Of a DNA stretch of 64,000 nt, positions 16,353 to 24,237 are shown piece by piece. A model generated the notes under the pieces. That model made no database searches, was not told where the DNA came from, and saw only the letters and a list, made by a program, of their open reading frames with translations. This DNA is from Variovorax paradoxus. GTDB lineage: Bacteria; Pseudomonadota; Gammaproteobacteria; Burkholderiales; Burkholderiaceae_C. Numbering within the stretch: the stretch's first letter is position 1; each line of letters opens with the position of its first letter. The translations under genes were made by a program, and so were the position numbers. The stretch is from positions 3,053,001-3,117,000 of the forward strand of contig NZ_CP091716.1 in NCBI RefSeq assembly GCF_022009635.1, in the 5' to 3' direction.

Positions 16353-18542
16353 TCAGAAGCGATACGTGGCGGACGCGGTCACTGTACGGCGCTGCCCATA
16401 GAAGCAGTCGCCGCGCGCCAGGCAGGTGGTGAGTTGCACCCTGTCGGTAAGGTTGGCCACGTTGAGCGACAACCGCAGCGGCCCGTTGTCCCAGGCGAAC
16501 ATCGCATCCAGCAGCGTGACTGCGGGCACCGGGTGTGCGTCCATGCCGTCCCAGGACTTGCCGATGTAGCGCAGGCCCGCGCCGGCCGAGAAGCCCGGCA
16601 CGCCGCCGATCGAGAAGCGGTGCGTCACCCACGCCGACGCTGCATGCGTGGGCACGCCCGAAATGCGCTTGCCCAGGTCGGCGGCGTTGCTGCGCGAGAC
16701 GCGCGCGTCGGTATAGGCGTAGGTGGCGATCCAGTCCCAGTCGCGCGCGATGCTGCGTTTGTACTCGAGCTCCAGACCCTTCACGTGCACCTCGCCGAGC
16801 TGCACGCTGTTCAGCGGATTGGTCGGGTCGGTGGTCTTGCGGTTGGTGTCGCGCAGGTCGTACACCGCCGCCATGAACGAGCTGCGCTGGCCTTCGGGCT
16901 CCCACTTGACGCCGGCCTCCCACTGTTTGCCGCGCTGCGGCTTGAAGGGCGTGTTGTTCAGGTCGACGCCGCCTAGCGGCAGGAACGACTCCGCATAGCT
17001 CAGGTAGGGTGCCCAGCCGCCATCGGCCAGGTACACGATGCCCGCGCGCTTGGTCGTGGCCTTGTCGTCGGCCGCCGCCGCGGGGCGGCCCTGGGTGTCG
17101 GTGGTGGCCTTGTCGTGGCGAAGGCCCAGCACGCCGATCCAGCGGCCGTACTTGACCTGGTCCTGCACGTAGATGCCGGCCTGTTTCTGCACCACCTCGG
17201 GCGAGCGCGTGTAGCTGGTGGGCGGCGTGTAGTTGCCGTACACCGGCGCGTACACGTCGAGCGCGCCGGCGGTGCCACGACCCGAGAGCTTGGAGGTGGT
17301 GTTGCGCTGGAAGTCGGCGCCCAGCAGCACCGTGTGCTCGACCTCGCCGGTCTTGAAATGCGCCTCCGCCTGGTTGTCGAGCAGCAGCATCTTGCCGCCG
17401 TTGATGTCGCTGCTCAGGTCGCGCTCGATGGTGCGCTGGTCGGCGTTGAACACCGGCCGCGCCGGGCGGCCCGTGAGCCGGTTGGCCGTGAAGCTGGTGT
17501 AGGAGGTGTTGTAGACCACCTTGGTCTCGGTCGAGCGCAGGTTCTGCCGGAAGGTCCAGGTGTCGTTCAGGCGATGGCTGAACAGGTAGCCCAGCGAAGT
17601 GTTGCGCGAGTCGTAGCGGTCGAAGCCCGGCTCGCCCATGAAGGTCGAGGTGGGAATCTGTCCGTAGAGCGAAGGCAGCAGCGTGCCCTGCCACGGGAAG
17701 AAGCCGATCAGCGAGCCGCTCTTGTCCTTCTGGTAGAGCGCCTGCAGCGTGAGCGAGGTGTCCGCGTTCGGGCGCCAGGTGAGCGAGGGCGCCACCAGGA
17801 TGCGGTCGTCCGGCGCGTGGTCGACCTGCGTGCCGCTGTCGCGGTTCACCGCCACCAGCCTGTAGAGCCACTTGCCTTCGGTGTCGATCGGCCCGGTGAA
17901 GTCCGCCGCCACCTGCTTGCGGGCATTGCTGCCCAGTTGCAACTGCACTTCGCGCTGGGTCTCGGACTGCGGCCGCTTCGACACCATGTTCAGCACGCCG
18001 CCGATGCCGCCTTGGCCGTAAAGCACCGACGACGGGCCGCGCAGCAGCTCGACGCGCTCGAGCATGTACGGGTCGAGCTTGGTGGAGTTGTAGGTGCCGT
18101 AGGTGCGCTGCAGCCCGTCGAGGTACTGCACCGCGTCGCCGCCGCGCACCTTGAACGAGTCGACGCGGCTGTCGAAGTAGCTCGACACCACGCCGGCCGT
18201 GTAGTTGGTGGTCTCGCGCAGCGTGAGCGCGCCTTGTGCCTCCATCTGGTCGCGCGTGACCACCGAGATGGCCTGCGGCGTCTCGATCAGCGGGGTGTCG
18301 GTCTTGGTGGCGGTGCCGCCGCGCCTGGCGACGAAGCCGGTGACCGGGCCGGTCGCGGTCTCGCCGGCATCGCCCGACACGGTGACGGTGGGCAGCGCGC
18401 GGCGGTGCTCGGCGGTTGCTTCTTCCTTGCCGTCTTCGGCATAGGCCGGCGCGGCGGCGCTCAGTGCCACGGCGGTGGCCGCGAGCGTGGCGCGGCGGCC
18501 GTGCGAAAGGCGCCACTTCGGGCGGCGGGTCTTGAATGTCAT
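16353..18542 (-). CDS. TonB-dependent siderophore receptor
   Basis: The start is taken at the ATG at 18542 (MTFKTRR), with AGGAGAA 7 nt upstream, giving 729 residues. A signal peptide is evident (ATLAATAVALSAAAPAYAED). The plug domain (about 70-230) has TPQAISVVTRDQMEAQGA and RVELLRGPSSVLYGQGGIGGV. The rest is a 22-strand barrel ending in the typical C-terminal Phe (ATYRF). The protein belongs to the FhuA/FpvA-like ferric-siderophore receptors; a hydroxamate or mixed ligand is likely but not readable. No TonB box regulator or FecR/FecI pair is adjacent, and I see no convincing Fur box in the upstream 260 nt. It is a single-gene unit beside the ribH2 riboswitch. Confidence 0.93.
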   Translation of the reverse strand: MTFKTRRPKWRLSHGRRATLAATAVALSAAAPAYAEDGKEEATAEHRRALPTVTVSGDAGETATGPVTGFVARRGGTATKTDTPLIETPQAISVVTRDQMEAQGALTLRETTNYTAGVVSSYFDSRVDSFKVRGGDAVQYLDGLQRTYGTYNSTKLDPYMLERVELLRGPSSVLYGQGGIGGVLNMVSKRPQSETQREVQLQLGSNARKQVAADFTGPIDTEGKWLYRLVAVNRDSGTQVDHAPDDRILVAPSLTWRPNADTSLTLQALYQKDKSGSLIGFFPWQGTLLPSLYGQIPTSTFMGEPGFDRYDSRNTSLGYLFSHRLNDTWTFRQNLRSTETKVVYNTSYTSFTANRLTGRPARPVFNADQRTIERDLSSDINGGKMLLLDNQAEAHFKTGEVEHTVLLGADFQRNTTSKLSGRGTAGALDVYAPVYGNYTPPTSYTRSPEVVQKQAGIYVQDQVKYGRWIGVLGLRHDKATTDTQGRPAAAADDKATTKRAGIVYLADGGWAPYLSYAESFLPLGGVDLNNTPFKPQRGKQWEAGVKWEPEGQRSSFMAAVYDLRDTNRKTTDPTNPLNSVQLGEVHVKGLELEYKRSIARDWDWIATYAYTDARVSRSNAADLGKRISGVPTHAASAWVTHRFSIGGVPGFSAGAGLRYIGKSWDGMDAHPVPAVTLLDAMFAWDNGPLRLSLNVANLTDRVQLTTCLARGDCFYGQRRTVTASATYRF

Positions 18543-18805
18543 GTGCAGCTTCTCCTTGTGTCCTGCGTGAAATGAGCGACGGGGAGTGGCTGCGGCACGT
18601 GCTGGGCGTGCCATGGCTTCTCTTCTCTGATCCTGTTCGGCAAACGCGAGCGCTACCGACTGCGCGCCGAAGCTGCGGCCGGTGATTTCTGTGGGTTTTT
18701 TGCGCTGTGGGCAACCGTTGCGGTTGCGGTCTTCGTTCCTTCGAAGACGGCTGGCGCGCCCGTGTCGGGCGGCTGGCTGGGCGCCGGATTATAGAAGCGA
18801 GTGCA

Positions 18806-19897
18806 TCAGCGTCCCGCGAGGAACTGCGTCATGCGCTGCAGTTCGTCGTCGAGCGCCGCGCGGAAGGCCGCGTCGCGCGGCTTCTTGCCGACGTAGCCGA
18901 AGATCGGCTGCAGCCTGCCCTCGGGCGCCGTCACGTTGGCCCAGCCGATCACCTGGTCGTGCCACAGCATCGGCAGCGCGTAGTAGCCGAACTGCCGCTT
19001 GGGCGCTGGCGTGTAGGCCTCGAACTTGTAGGTCCAGTCCCAGAGCAACTCGAAGCGGCGGCGGTCCCACACCACCGGATCGAAAGGCGCGAGCAGGCGC
19101 ACCGCGTCGTCGGGCGCGTGGCGGCGCGAGGCGGGGTTCTCGCCGGCGGGCCAGTACCAGGTGGTGCCGTCGATGCTGCAGCTCGCGAGTTCTTCACGCG
19201 CGAGGCGCAGGGCGGCCTGTGTCTGGGCCGAGAGATGCGGCGCGCCGTAGCCGAGCAGACGCACGAGGTAGGTGAGGCTCGCGGCCGGCAGCGGCGCGTA
19301 TTTGCGCACCACCAGTTCGATGAGTGCCGCGGCGCGTCGTGCGCGGCCGGCGGGGCTGTCATCGGCGGGCTGGTGCGTGACGGCCTCGTAGACGCGCGTG
19401 CCGCTGTCGCGCCGCACCACGCGCAGCATGCCGCGATAGTGCATGTCGTCGAGCAGATGTGTGGTCGCGTTGCTCGAGCCGCCCCAGTAGTTCTTGATGC
19501 GGCCATGCGCGAAGTGCTGTTCGATCTGTCGCGGATGCACCGGGCCATGTTCCTGCACATAGGCCAGCACGTCGGCGGCCTTGCGCCGCGTGTCGGCGTC
19601 CCACACGCGGTTGGCTTCGCGCGGATGCATCAGCGCAAGGTGCTCGCGCGGCAGGAAGCCGTAGTTGACGAGGCAGTCTTCCTCGATGGCGAGCCGCGTG
19701 TAGCGGCTCTCGAGATCGCCCGCGCGGTAGTCCTTCACGCGGTGGCGCAGGGTGAGGTCTTGCGCGCGCGCAGGTGCGCGAATCGGATCGGCCTGCACGA
19801 AGCCGAGCTGGCGGATCGCACCTGGCAGGGTGGTGGGCTTGAAGAGGGTGCGCGCGACTGCGTAGCGGCGCAGGTCGTCCAGGGTCGGGGCGGGCAT
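18806..19897 (-). CDS. Winged-helix DNA glycosylase of the YcaQ family
   Basis: The 363-residue protein matches COG3214. It opens with TLDDLRRYAVARTLFKPTTLPGAI and contains the winged-helix linked QVDP-like catalytic region (FVQADPIRAPARAQDLTLRHRV, the QxD motif of interstrand-crosslink glycosylases). The middle has REHLALMHPREANRVWD and the C-terminus LAPFDPVVWDRRRFELLWDW, followed by YYALPMLWHDQVIGWAN. Relatives such as E. coli YcaQ and Streptomyces AlkX unhook DNA interstrand crosslinks. It is a lone gene, flanked upstream by the first copy of the 46-nt-core hairpin repeat. Confidence 0.88.
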   Translation of the reverse strand: MPAPTLDDLRRYAVARTLFKPTTLPGAIRQLGFVQADPIRAPARAQDLTLRHRVKDYRAGDLESRYTRLAIEEDCLVNYGFLPREHLALMHPREANRVWDADTRRKAADVLAYVQEHGPVHPRQIEQHFAHGRIKNYWGGSSNATTHLLDDMHYRGMLRVVRRDSGTRVYEAVTHQPADDSPAGRARRAAALIELVVRKYAPLPAASLTYLVRLLGYGAPHLSAQTQAALRLAREELASCSIDGTTWYWPAGENPASRRHAPDDAVRLLAPFDPVVWDRRRFELLWDWTYKFEAYTPAPKRQFGYYALPMLWHDQVIGWANVTAPEGRLQPIFGYVGKKPRDAAFRAALDDELQRMTQFLAGR

Positions 19898-19957
19898 TCG
19901 CGGATTGCAGCACAGGTGGTGGGTTTTCGCTTTTCTGCTTCGTTGTTCCGGGCTCGC

Positions 19958-20047
19958 TCACGCCGACGGGGTGCCTTGCTCCGCGAATGTCCCCCGGCCT
20001 TCGGCCTCCTCCTTTATTTCGCTGCGCAAGGCACCCCATCGACGTGA
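19958..20047. repeat. Hairpin repeat, copy 1 (46-nt core with private outer stem)
   Basis: The 46-nt core at 19980-20025 differs at only one base from the reverse complement of the core at 22063-22108. The flanks form a 22-bp stem (19958-19979 with 20026-20047, two mismatches), whose inner part is GGGGTGCCTTGC paired with GCAAGGCACCCC. The core itself can extend the hairpin (GCGAAT with ATTTCGC) and has a GGCC tip. The outer stem sequence is different in copy 2. The element lies upstream of the YcaQ-like gene and at the left edge of the low-GC island. Confidence 0.85.
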
Positions 20048-20281
20048 TCGTGAAGCGCCGTCGTGGAAGCTGCATTTGTTGGCGCTCTGCGGGACTTCAT
20101 GTCGCATGGCGCGGCTATTTCGGCGGGTTCTTCTCTAGAGTGAATGCCCCTGTCACTCAGCACCCCACCAAGGGGAGAAGGAAGGCGCGACACCCCCACC
20201 ACCCAGATGTTTGAAGGCTGCTTGCCTCGCGGCAGGTCGTCGGTGCGAAAGCAGCGATGCGGATGCGAGGTATCAAAAGGC
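20048..20281. other. Intergenic stretch without a gene
   Basis: No coding frame with family similarity or a good ribosome site is seen between the repeat and the hairpin at 20282. Part of the stretch is CA-rich (cacccccaccaccc near 20190). Base composition shifts here from the GC-rich backbone toward the island. Confidence 0.5.
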
Positions 20282-20314
20282 GACGGCCGGGGTGTTACTA
20301 GCACCCCGACCGTC
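20282..20314 (+). promoter_or_regulatory. Strong hairpin upstream of the first island gene
   Basis: GACGGCCGGGGTG and CACCCCGACCGTC form a 13-bp stem with one mismatch around the loop TTACTAG. It ends 41 nt before the ATG of the small gene at 20356. There is no T-run after it, so it is more likely an operator or leader structure than a terminator. Confidence 0.6.
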
Positions 20315-20355
20315 TAACCAAGTTCGTGCACCAACCTTGGAAGGGACGCACAAAA

Positions 20356-20625
20356 ATGGCTACCAAGACTATAGCCCGGCCTCGCACGCCGGTAGCTTCC
20401 GCAGAAACCGCCCAAGACCCGGCGGATCTTCTCGAAAACACCCTCTCTCAACTCGAAGCACTCCTGTGGGTCTGCCACGGGGAAGACATCGACTGGTGCG
20501 GTGGGGATGGGCCTCGACGATTGGATAACCTGCTTTGGCTTGCGGCGGATCTCGCTCGCAAGGCTGGGGAGTTGTTTCAGATGAGCGAGAAGGCGCGACG
20601 TGGGGCGCTTGAGACCTGCGGGTAG
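20356..20625 (+). CDS. Small hypothetical protein
   Basis: The 89-residue protein starts MATKTIARPRTPV, with GGAAGGGA upstream; the frame is open for 10 more codons without a better start. It is mostly helical. A conserved-looking core reads LLENTLSQLEALLWVCHGED, then GPRRLDNLLWLAADLARKAGELFQ. It has no signal peptide or membrane segment. The size and helix-turn-rich make-up resemble small proteins of prophages and genomic islands, but I recognise no family. It is the first gene of the island between the two inverted hairpin repeats and is preceded by a strong hairpin. Confidence 0.65.
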   Translation: MATKTIARPRTPVASAETAQDPADLLENTLSQLEALLWVCHGEDIDWCGGDGPRRLDNLLWLAADLARKAGELFQMSEKARRGALETCG

Positions 20626-20832
20626 TGGCTGGTCCGCGGGTCGCGGATCTCGCGGCCTGCCTCAGGAACGGGATCTTTGAGACGGAACGACTGAAGCCTT
20701 CGTGACGAAAAGAGTTCCGCTCGGCTGAGGTTTGCATCGTGGATCGGGACCAAATCGCCACGTAGTGACGTTGGGCCAGGACCACGACCATGCAGAATTC
20801 GACCACCTTTACGCTCTAAGCAATAAAACCGC

Positions 20833-21285
20833 ATGACATTGACCAGTTTGCTCGGCAAGAAGCTGAAAGACGAAGAGATTCTTCAACTCATAGAGGACTA
20901 TCAGGTCGGCGATGTCGTCTATGACTTCGACCGTCTACGCGAGGGCACAGAGGACGAGTACTGGGCCGAAGCGAAGGTGGCTGGATTTGCGGTCCGGTTT
21001 GACCAGAACCAAGTGCTCAAGACGGTCTTCTGCTATGCGTCCTCAATTGAGGGGTTCACGCCCATCTCAGCAAGCGACGTTGGGGTGCCGTTTTTTAGTT
21101 CTTTTGAGGACGCAGCGGGTGCAGCCAAGGCCGCGGGAGTTCGTCATTCCACCGGGCATGTTGACGATGCTCTACTGGGGTTAAAGTTATCTTGGGTCCG
21201 ACATGAGCGCCCTGAAGCCTGGGTGCACTACGAGTTCCGTGATGGTGAGCTTGCTCTGGTCACGCTTTCGCGTCCAAGGCCGTAG
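20833..21285 (+). CDS. Hypothetical protein, possibly an orphan immunity protein
   Basis: The 150-residue acidic protein starts MTLTSLLGKKLKDEEILQLI. It contains VVYDFDRLREGTEDEYWAEA, VLKTVFCYASSIEGFTPI and a C-terminal WVHYEFRDGELALVTL strand pair. The alternating alpha/beta layout, acidity and lone position look like immunity proteins of contact-dependent or type VI toxins, but I cannot assign a family and no toxin is adjacent. Base composition is clearly less GC-rich than the flanking genes, which suggests transfer. It is followed 42 nt downstream by another unknown gene on the same strand; both may form one transcript. Confidence 0.7.
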   Translation: MTLTSLLGKKLKDEEILQLIEDYQVGDVVYDFDRLREGTEDEYWAEAKVAGFAVRFDQNQVLKTVFCYASSIEGFTPISASDVGVPFFSSFEDAAGAAKAAGVRHSTGHVDDALLGLKLSWVRHERPEAWVHYEFRDGELALVTLSRPRP

Positions 21286-21327
21286 TTCGGCCAAGAGCAG
21301 ACCATTCAGCCCAGCCCAGCCCCCTCA

Positions 21328-21795
21328 ATGACACGCCCTCTTTCACCAGACCGCGAGCGCGAATTCCAAGAGCTGCTGGCGTTCGTATCCTTCTATACGA
21401 CCCATGTCTCGGGCGTGACCCCAACCTCAACCTTCAGTATCCAAACCGTGTGTGCGGGCATCATCGAGCAGCACGGCAAGTCACGGGCACTGGAGGGGCT
21501 TCGCCAAGCGGCGAACGACATCATCGAGGAGTTGAGCGACAAGCAGGCAACTGGCGTCGCGGCCCTTGACGAAGCCCTTCGCGCTTCCGGATTGATAACT
21601 GCGTCAGAGGTCCGTCGCCGATACGCTTCAGCGTACAAGCGCATCCTCAAGCGAGGGACCATTCGAAACGACACCGAGTACTACCTCATCAACGGTATCG
21701 TCGTTGACCTCGGCAACGGAATTTCAGACGAGGAGCGTGTGACTCTCCAACGGCTTTTGGACAGCTACGAGGTCGCAGCCAGGAGGAATCCGTAG
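21328..21795 (+). CDS. Hypothetical protein
   Basis: The 155-residue protein starts MTRPLSPDREREFQELLAFV. It contains a central helical part (ALEGLRQAANDIIEELSDK) and a C-terminal part with RRRYASAYKRILKRGTIRND, then TEYYLINGIVVDLGNGISDE. The last stretch resembles the end of small regulatory or immunity-type proteins but matches nothing I know. It has no signal peptide and no membrane segment. It shares the lower GC content of the preceding gene and is the last gene of the island; its stop lies 240 nt before the second hairpin repeat. Confidence 0.68.
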   Translation: MTRPLSPDREREFQELLAFVSFYTTHVSGVTPTSTFSIQTVCAGIIEQHGKSRALEGLRQAANDIIEELSDKQATGVAALDEALRASGLITASEVRRRYASAYKRILKRGTIRNDTEYYLINGIVVDLGNGISDEERVTLQRLLDSYEVAARRNP

Positions 21796-22035
21796 TCGAC
21801 TTCGCAAGCATTGCAATGTCTGCTTTGGCGAAGCCGCTATGTCGGCGTCGGGCACGAAGCAGCCCCTCAAACGCCATGTCCGAAAGATCGCGCTCAGCCT
21901 GAAGCGAGCGTCAAGCGCAGTCGTCCCGATGTCGACCGTGTTGGCAACACCAGCCGTTCGGATTTCTGCTCGTCTTCGCATGGCCATCCGCAATCCGCAG
22001 CAGCGGTCAAACCGCAAGCGCAACAGCCGCGCCCA
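21796..22035. other. Intergenic stretch without a gene
   Basis: I see no supported gene here. The stretch may be decayed sequence at the right side of the island; short frames on both strands lack start signals and family features. Confidence 0.45.
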
Positions 22036-22135
22036 TCGTGCACAGGGCGCCGGGTGCTCCCCGCAGCGAAATAAAGGAGGAGGCCGCAGGCCGGGGGACA
22101 TTCGCGGAGGGGAGTACCCGGTGGCCTGTGCACGA
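22036..22135. repeat. Hairpin repeat, copy 2 (inverted relative to copy 1)
   Basis: The core at 22063-22108 is the reverse complement of the copy 1 core with one difference, at the GGCC tip loop. The flanks 22036-22062 and 22109-22135 form a 27-bp stem with one mismatch and two G-U type pairs (inner part GGGTGCTCCCC paired with GGGGAGTACCC). The stem sequence is unrelated to that of copy 1, yet pairs as well. The element ends 20 nt past the stop codon of the isomerase-like gene at 22156, so it may also act as its 3' structure. Confidence 0.85.
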
Positions 22136-22155
22136 GCCCCGAACAAAGATCGGCT

Positions 22156-23034
22156 TTAGACAGCCTTCTTGTGCCGCTCGATGCAGACGTCCAAAGTCTC
22201 GTGACCAGGCCGCCGCCACCAGTCGAGATTCGAAAAAATCTCCACTTCGCTGAAGCCAGAGAACCCCGCGTCCTCGACCCACCCGCGAATCTTCTTCAAC
22301 TCGACCACGCCATCACCCATCATCCCGCGATCACTCAGCAGGTCGCGCGTAGGCGTAAGCCAGTCGCAGACGTGATACGCCAGCAACCGCTCCCGGCCCG
22401 CGCGGGCGATCTGCTGCTGCAGCTTCGGGTCCCACCACACGTGATAGATGTCGAGCGCCACGCCCAGCATGCCGCTCTTGCCCGCGTCGAGTTCGTCGCA
22501 CAGGTCGAGCGCATGCTCCAGCGTGTTGATGCATGCGCGGTCGGCCGCCTGCATCGGGTGCAGGGGCTCGATGGCCAGCGGCATGCCGACCTCGCGGGCG
22601 TACTCGAGCGATGCGGCGATGCCGTCGCGTACTTCGCCGCGCGCGCGGCCGATGTCCTTGTAGGCCGCTTTGCCGTCGAGCGCGCCGGGCAGGGCGCCGA
22701 CCACCAGCACGAGGCAGGGCGCATCGAGCGTCTTCGCTTCGTCGATGGCACGGCGGTTGTCGTCGAGCGCCGCCTTCAGGCAGGCTGCATCGGGCGCGGG
22801 GAAGAATCCGCCGCGGCAGTAGCCCGAGAGGCCGATGCCGTGCGCCTTCAATTGCTTCGCCACCTTGTCGAGGCCGACAGCCGCCACCTGGTCGCGCCAT
22901 GGGCTGATCGCACGGATGCCGCGTTCGGCGCACTGGTCGATGATGCGGTCCAGCGGCACCTCGGCGCCCGACTGCTTGCGCACCGTGGCGGTGTTGATCG
23001 ACAGCCAGTCGTGATCTTGCGAGAAATCGCGCAT
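22156..23034 (-). CDS. Sugar phosphate isomerase/epimerase family (xylose isomerase-like TIM barrel)
   Basis: The start is taken at the ATG at 23034 (MRDFSQDHDWLSINTATV), giving 292 residues. The AP endonuclease 2-type TIM barrel is seen in GIRAISPWRDQVAAVG, LVVGALPG, PLAIEPLHPMQ (metal-binding Glu), GMLGVALDIYHVWWDP (Asp/His) and FSGFSEVEIFSN (last Glu). Such enzymes epimerise or isomerise keto-sugars or inositol products in the cytoplasm. It is the last gene of the eight-gene minus-strand operon and follows the DUF993 gene closely, so it likely acts on the same unknown polyol, sugar or sugar acid. Confidence 0.88.
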   Translation of the reverse strand: MRDFSQDHDWLSINTATVRKQSGAEVPLDRIIDQCAERGIRAISPWRDQVAAVGLDKVAKQLKAHGIGLSGYCRGGFFPAPDAACLKAALDDNRRAIDEAKTLDAPCLVLVVGALPGALDGKAAYKDIGRARGEVRDGIAASLEYAREVGMPLAIEPLHPMQAADRACINTLEHALDLCDELDAGKSGMLGVALDIYHVWWDPKLQQQIARAGRERLLAYHVCDWLTPTRDLLSDRGMMGDGVVELKKIRGWVEDAGFSGFSEVEIFSNLDWWRRPGHETLDVCIERHKKAV

Positions 23035-23042
23035 GCTCGTCT

Positions 23043-24230
23043 TCAACCTTCCACGCCGTGCAGGGCCAGCAGCGTCTTCATGCGCCGCACCGCCAGCTCC
23101 GGCTGCTCCAGCAGGTTGGCCGCATCGGCCAGCCGGAACAGTTCGGCGAAGTGCTGCAGCGAGCGCGTGCTCTGCTGGCCGCCGACCATGGTGAAGTGCT
23201 TCTGGTGGCCGTTGAGCCAGGCCATGAACACCACGCCGGTCTTGTAGAAGCGCGTGGGCGCGGCAAAGATGTGGCGCGACAGCGGCACGGTGGGGCCGAG
23301 GATGTCGTGGAACTTCTTTTCGTCACCCTGCGCCAATGCGCCCAGGGCCGCGCTGGCGGCCGGCGCGATCGCGTCGAAGATGCCCAGCAGCGCATCGCTC
23401 TTGCCGTGCGTGGGCTCGCTGCCGAAGCCGTCGCCCGCGATCAGCTCGGCGTAGTTGAAGTCGTCGCCCGTGTACATGCGCACGCCGGCCGGCAGGCGGC
23501 GGCGCATCGCGATTTCCTTGTCCTTGTCGAGCAGGGAGATCTTGATGCCGTCCACTTTGTCCGGATGCGCCGCGATGATGCCCAGCGCCGTGTCCATGGC
23601 CGCGTCGACATCGCTGGTGCCCCAGTAGCCTGCCAGCGCGGGGTCGAACATGTCGCCCAGCCAGTGCAGCACCACGGGCTGCTTCGCCTGGCTCAGGATG
23701 CGGTCGTACACGCGCTCGTAGTCGGCCGGGCTCTTGGCCACGCGGGCCAGCGCGCGGCTGGCCATCACGATCAGCTTGCCGCCGAGCGCCTCGATGGCGG
23801 CCATCTGCTCTTCGTAGCCGCGGATCACGTCGTCGACGCTCTTCACGCTGTCGATGTCCAGGTGGTCGGTGCCGCAGCCCGAAGCCACCAGAGCGCCTGG
23901 AACGTCCTTCGCGGCGTCGAGCGAGCGGCGGATCAGCTCCAGCGAGGTGGGCCAGTCCAGGCCCATGCCGCGCTGCGCGGTGTCCATGGCCTCGGCCACG
24001 CCCAGGCCCAGCGAGAACAGGTGGCGGCGATAGGCGATGGTGGTGTCCCAGTCGACCGCGCATTGCAGCCAAGGGTCGACGGCCGCAAGCGGGTCGGCCA
24101 CCACGTGCGCGGCCGAGTAGGCGATGCGGTTGAACTTCACGCCCGCGTCGGGCCTGGCCGGCGCGGTGCCGCGCAGCGCGTAGGGCGCCAGCGCGCCGCC
24201 GGCGGTGGGGAGGGCAAGAGAAAGCGCCAT
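23043..24230 (-). CDS. DUF993 family, dihydrodipicolinate synthase-like aldolase
   Basis: The 395-residue protein belongs to the DUF993 group of the DHDPS-like TIM-barrel lyases. It shows FNRIAYSAAHVVADPLAA, TLFSLG-type barrel strands (YRRHLFSLGLGVAEAMDTAQRG), VASGCGTDHLD, QPVVLHWLGDMFDP, and VDGIKISLLDKDKEIAMRRR with the position of the Schiff-base lysine (KISLLDKDKE). The family is mostly found in sugar or inositol-like gene clusters, but no reaction has been settled to my knowledge. It sits between the Gfo/Idh/MocA gene (7 nt upstream) and the isomerase gene, so a retro-aldol step on their product is a reasonable inference. Confidence 0.85.
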   Translation of the reverse strand: MALSLALPTAGGALAPYALRGTAPARPDAGVKFNRIAYSAAHVVADPLAAVDPWLQCAVDWDTTIAYRRHLFSLGLGVAEAMDTAQRGMGLDWPTSLELIRRSLDAAKDVPGALVASGCGTDHLDIDSVKSVDDVIRGYEEQMAAIEALGGKLIVMASRALARVAKSPADYERVYDRILSQAKQPVVLHWLGDMFDPALAGYWGTSDVDAAMDTALGIIAAHPDKVDGIKISLLDKDKEIAMRRRLPAGVRMYTGDDFNYAELIAGDGFGSEPTHGKSDALLGIFDAIAPAASAALGALAQGDEKKFHDILGPTVPLSRHIFAAPTRFYKTGVVFMAWLNGHQKHFTMVGGQQSTRSLQHFAELFRLADAANLLEQPELAVRRMKTLLALHGVEG

Positions 24231-24237
24231 GGCTGCC

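Noticed and set aside
19958-20047. Integron attC site
   Set aside because: The palindrome lacks the RYYYAAC/GTTRRRY core sites and bulged bases, and there is no integrase nearby.
21724-22146. Coding frames that run through the second hairpin repeat
   Set aside because: They consist of repeat and decayed sequence and have no family features; similar translated frames occur over copy 1, which shows they come from the repeat.
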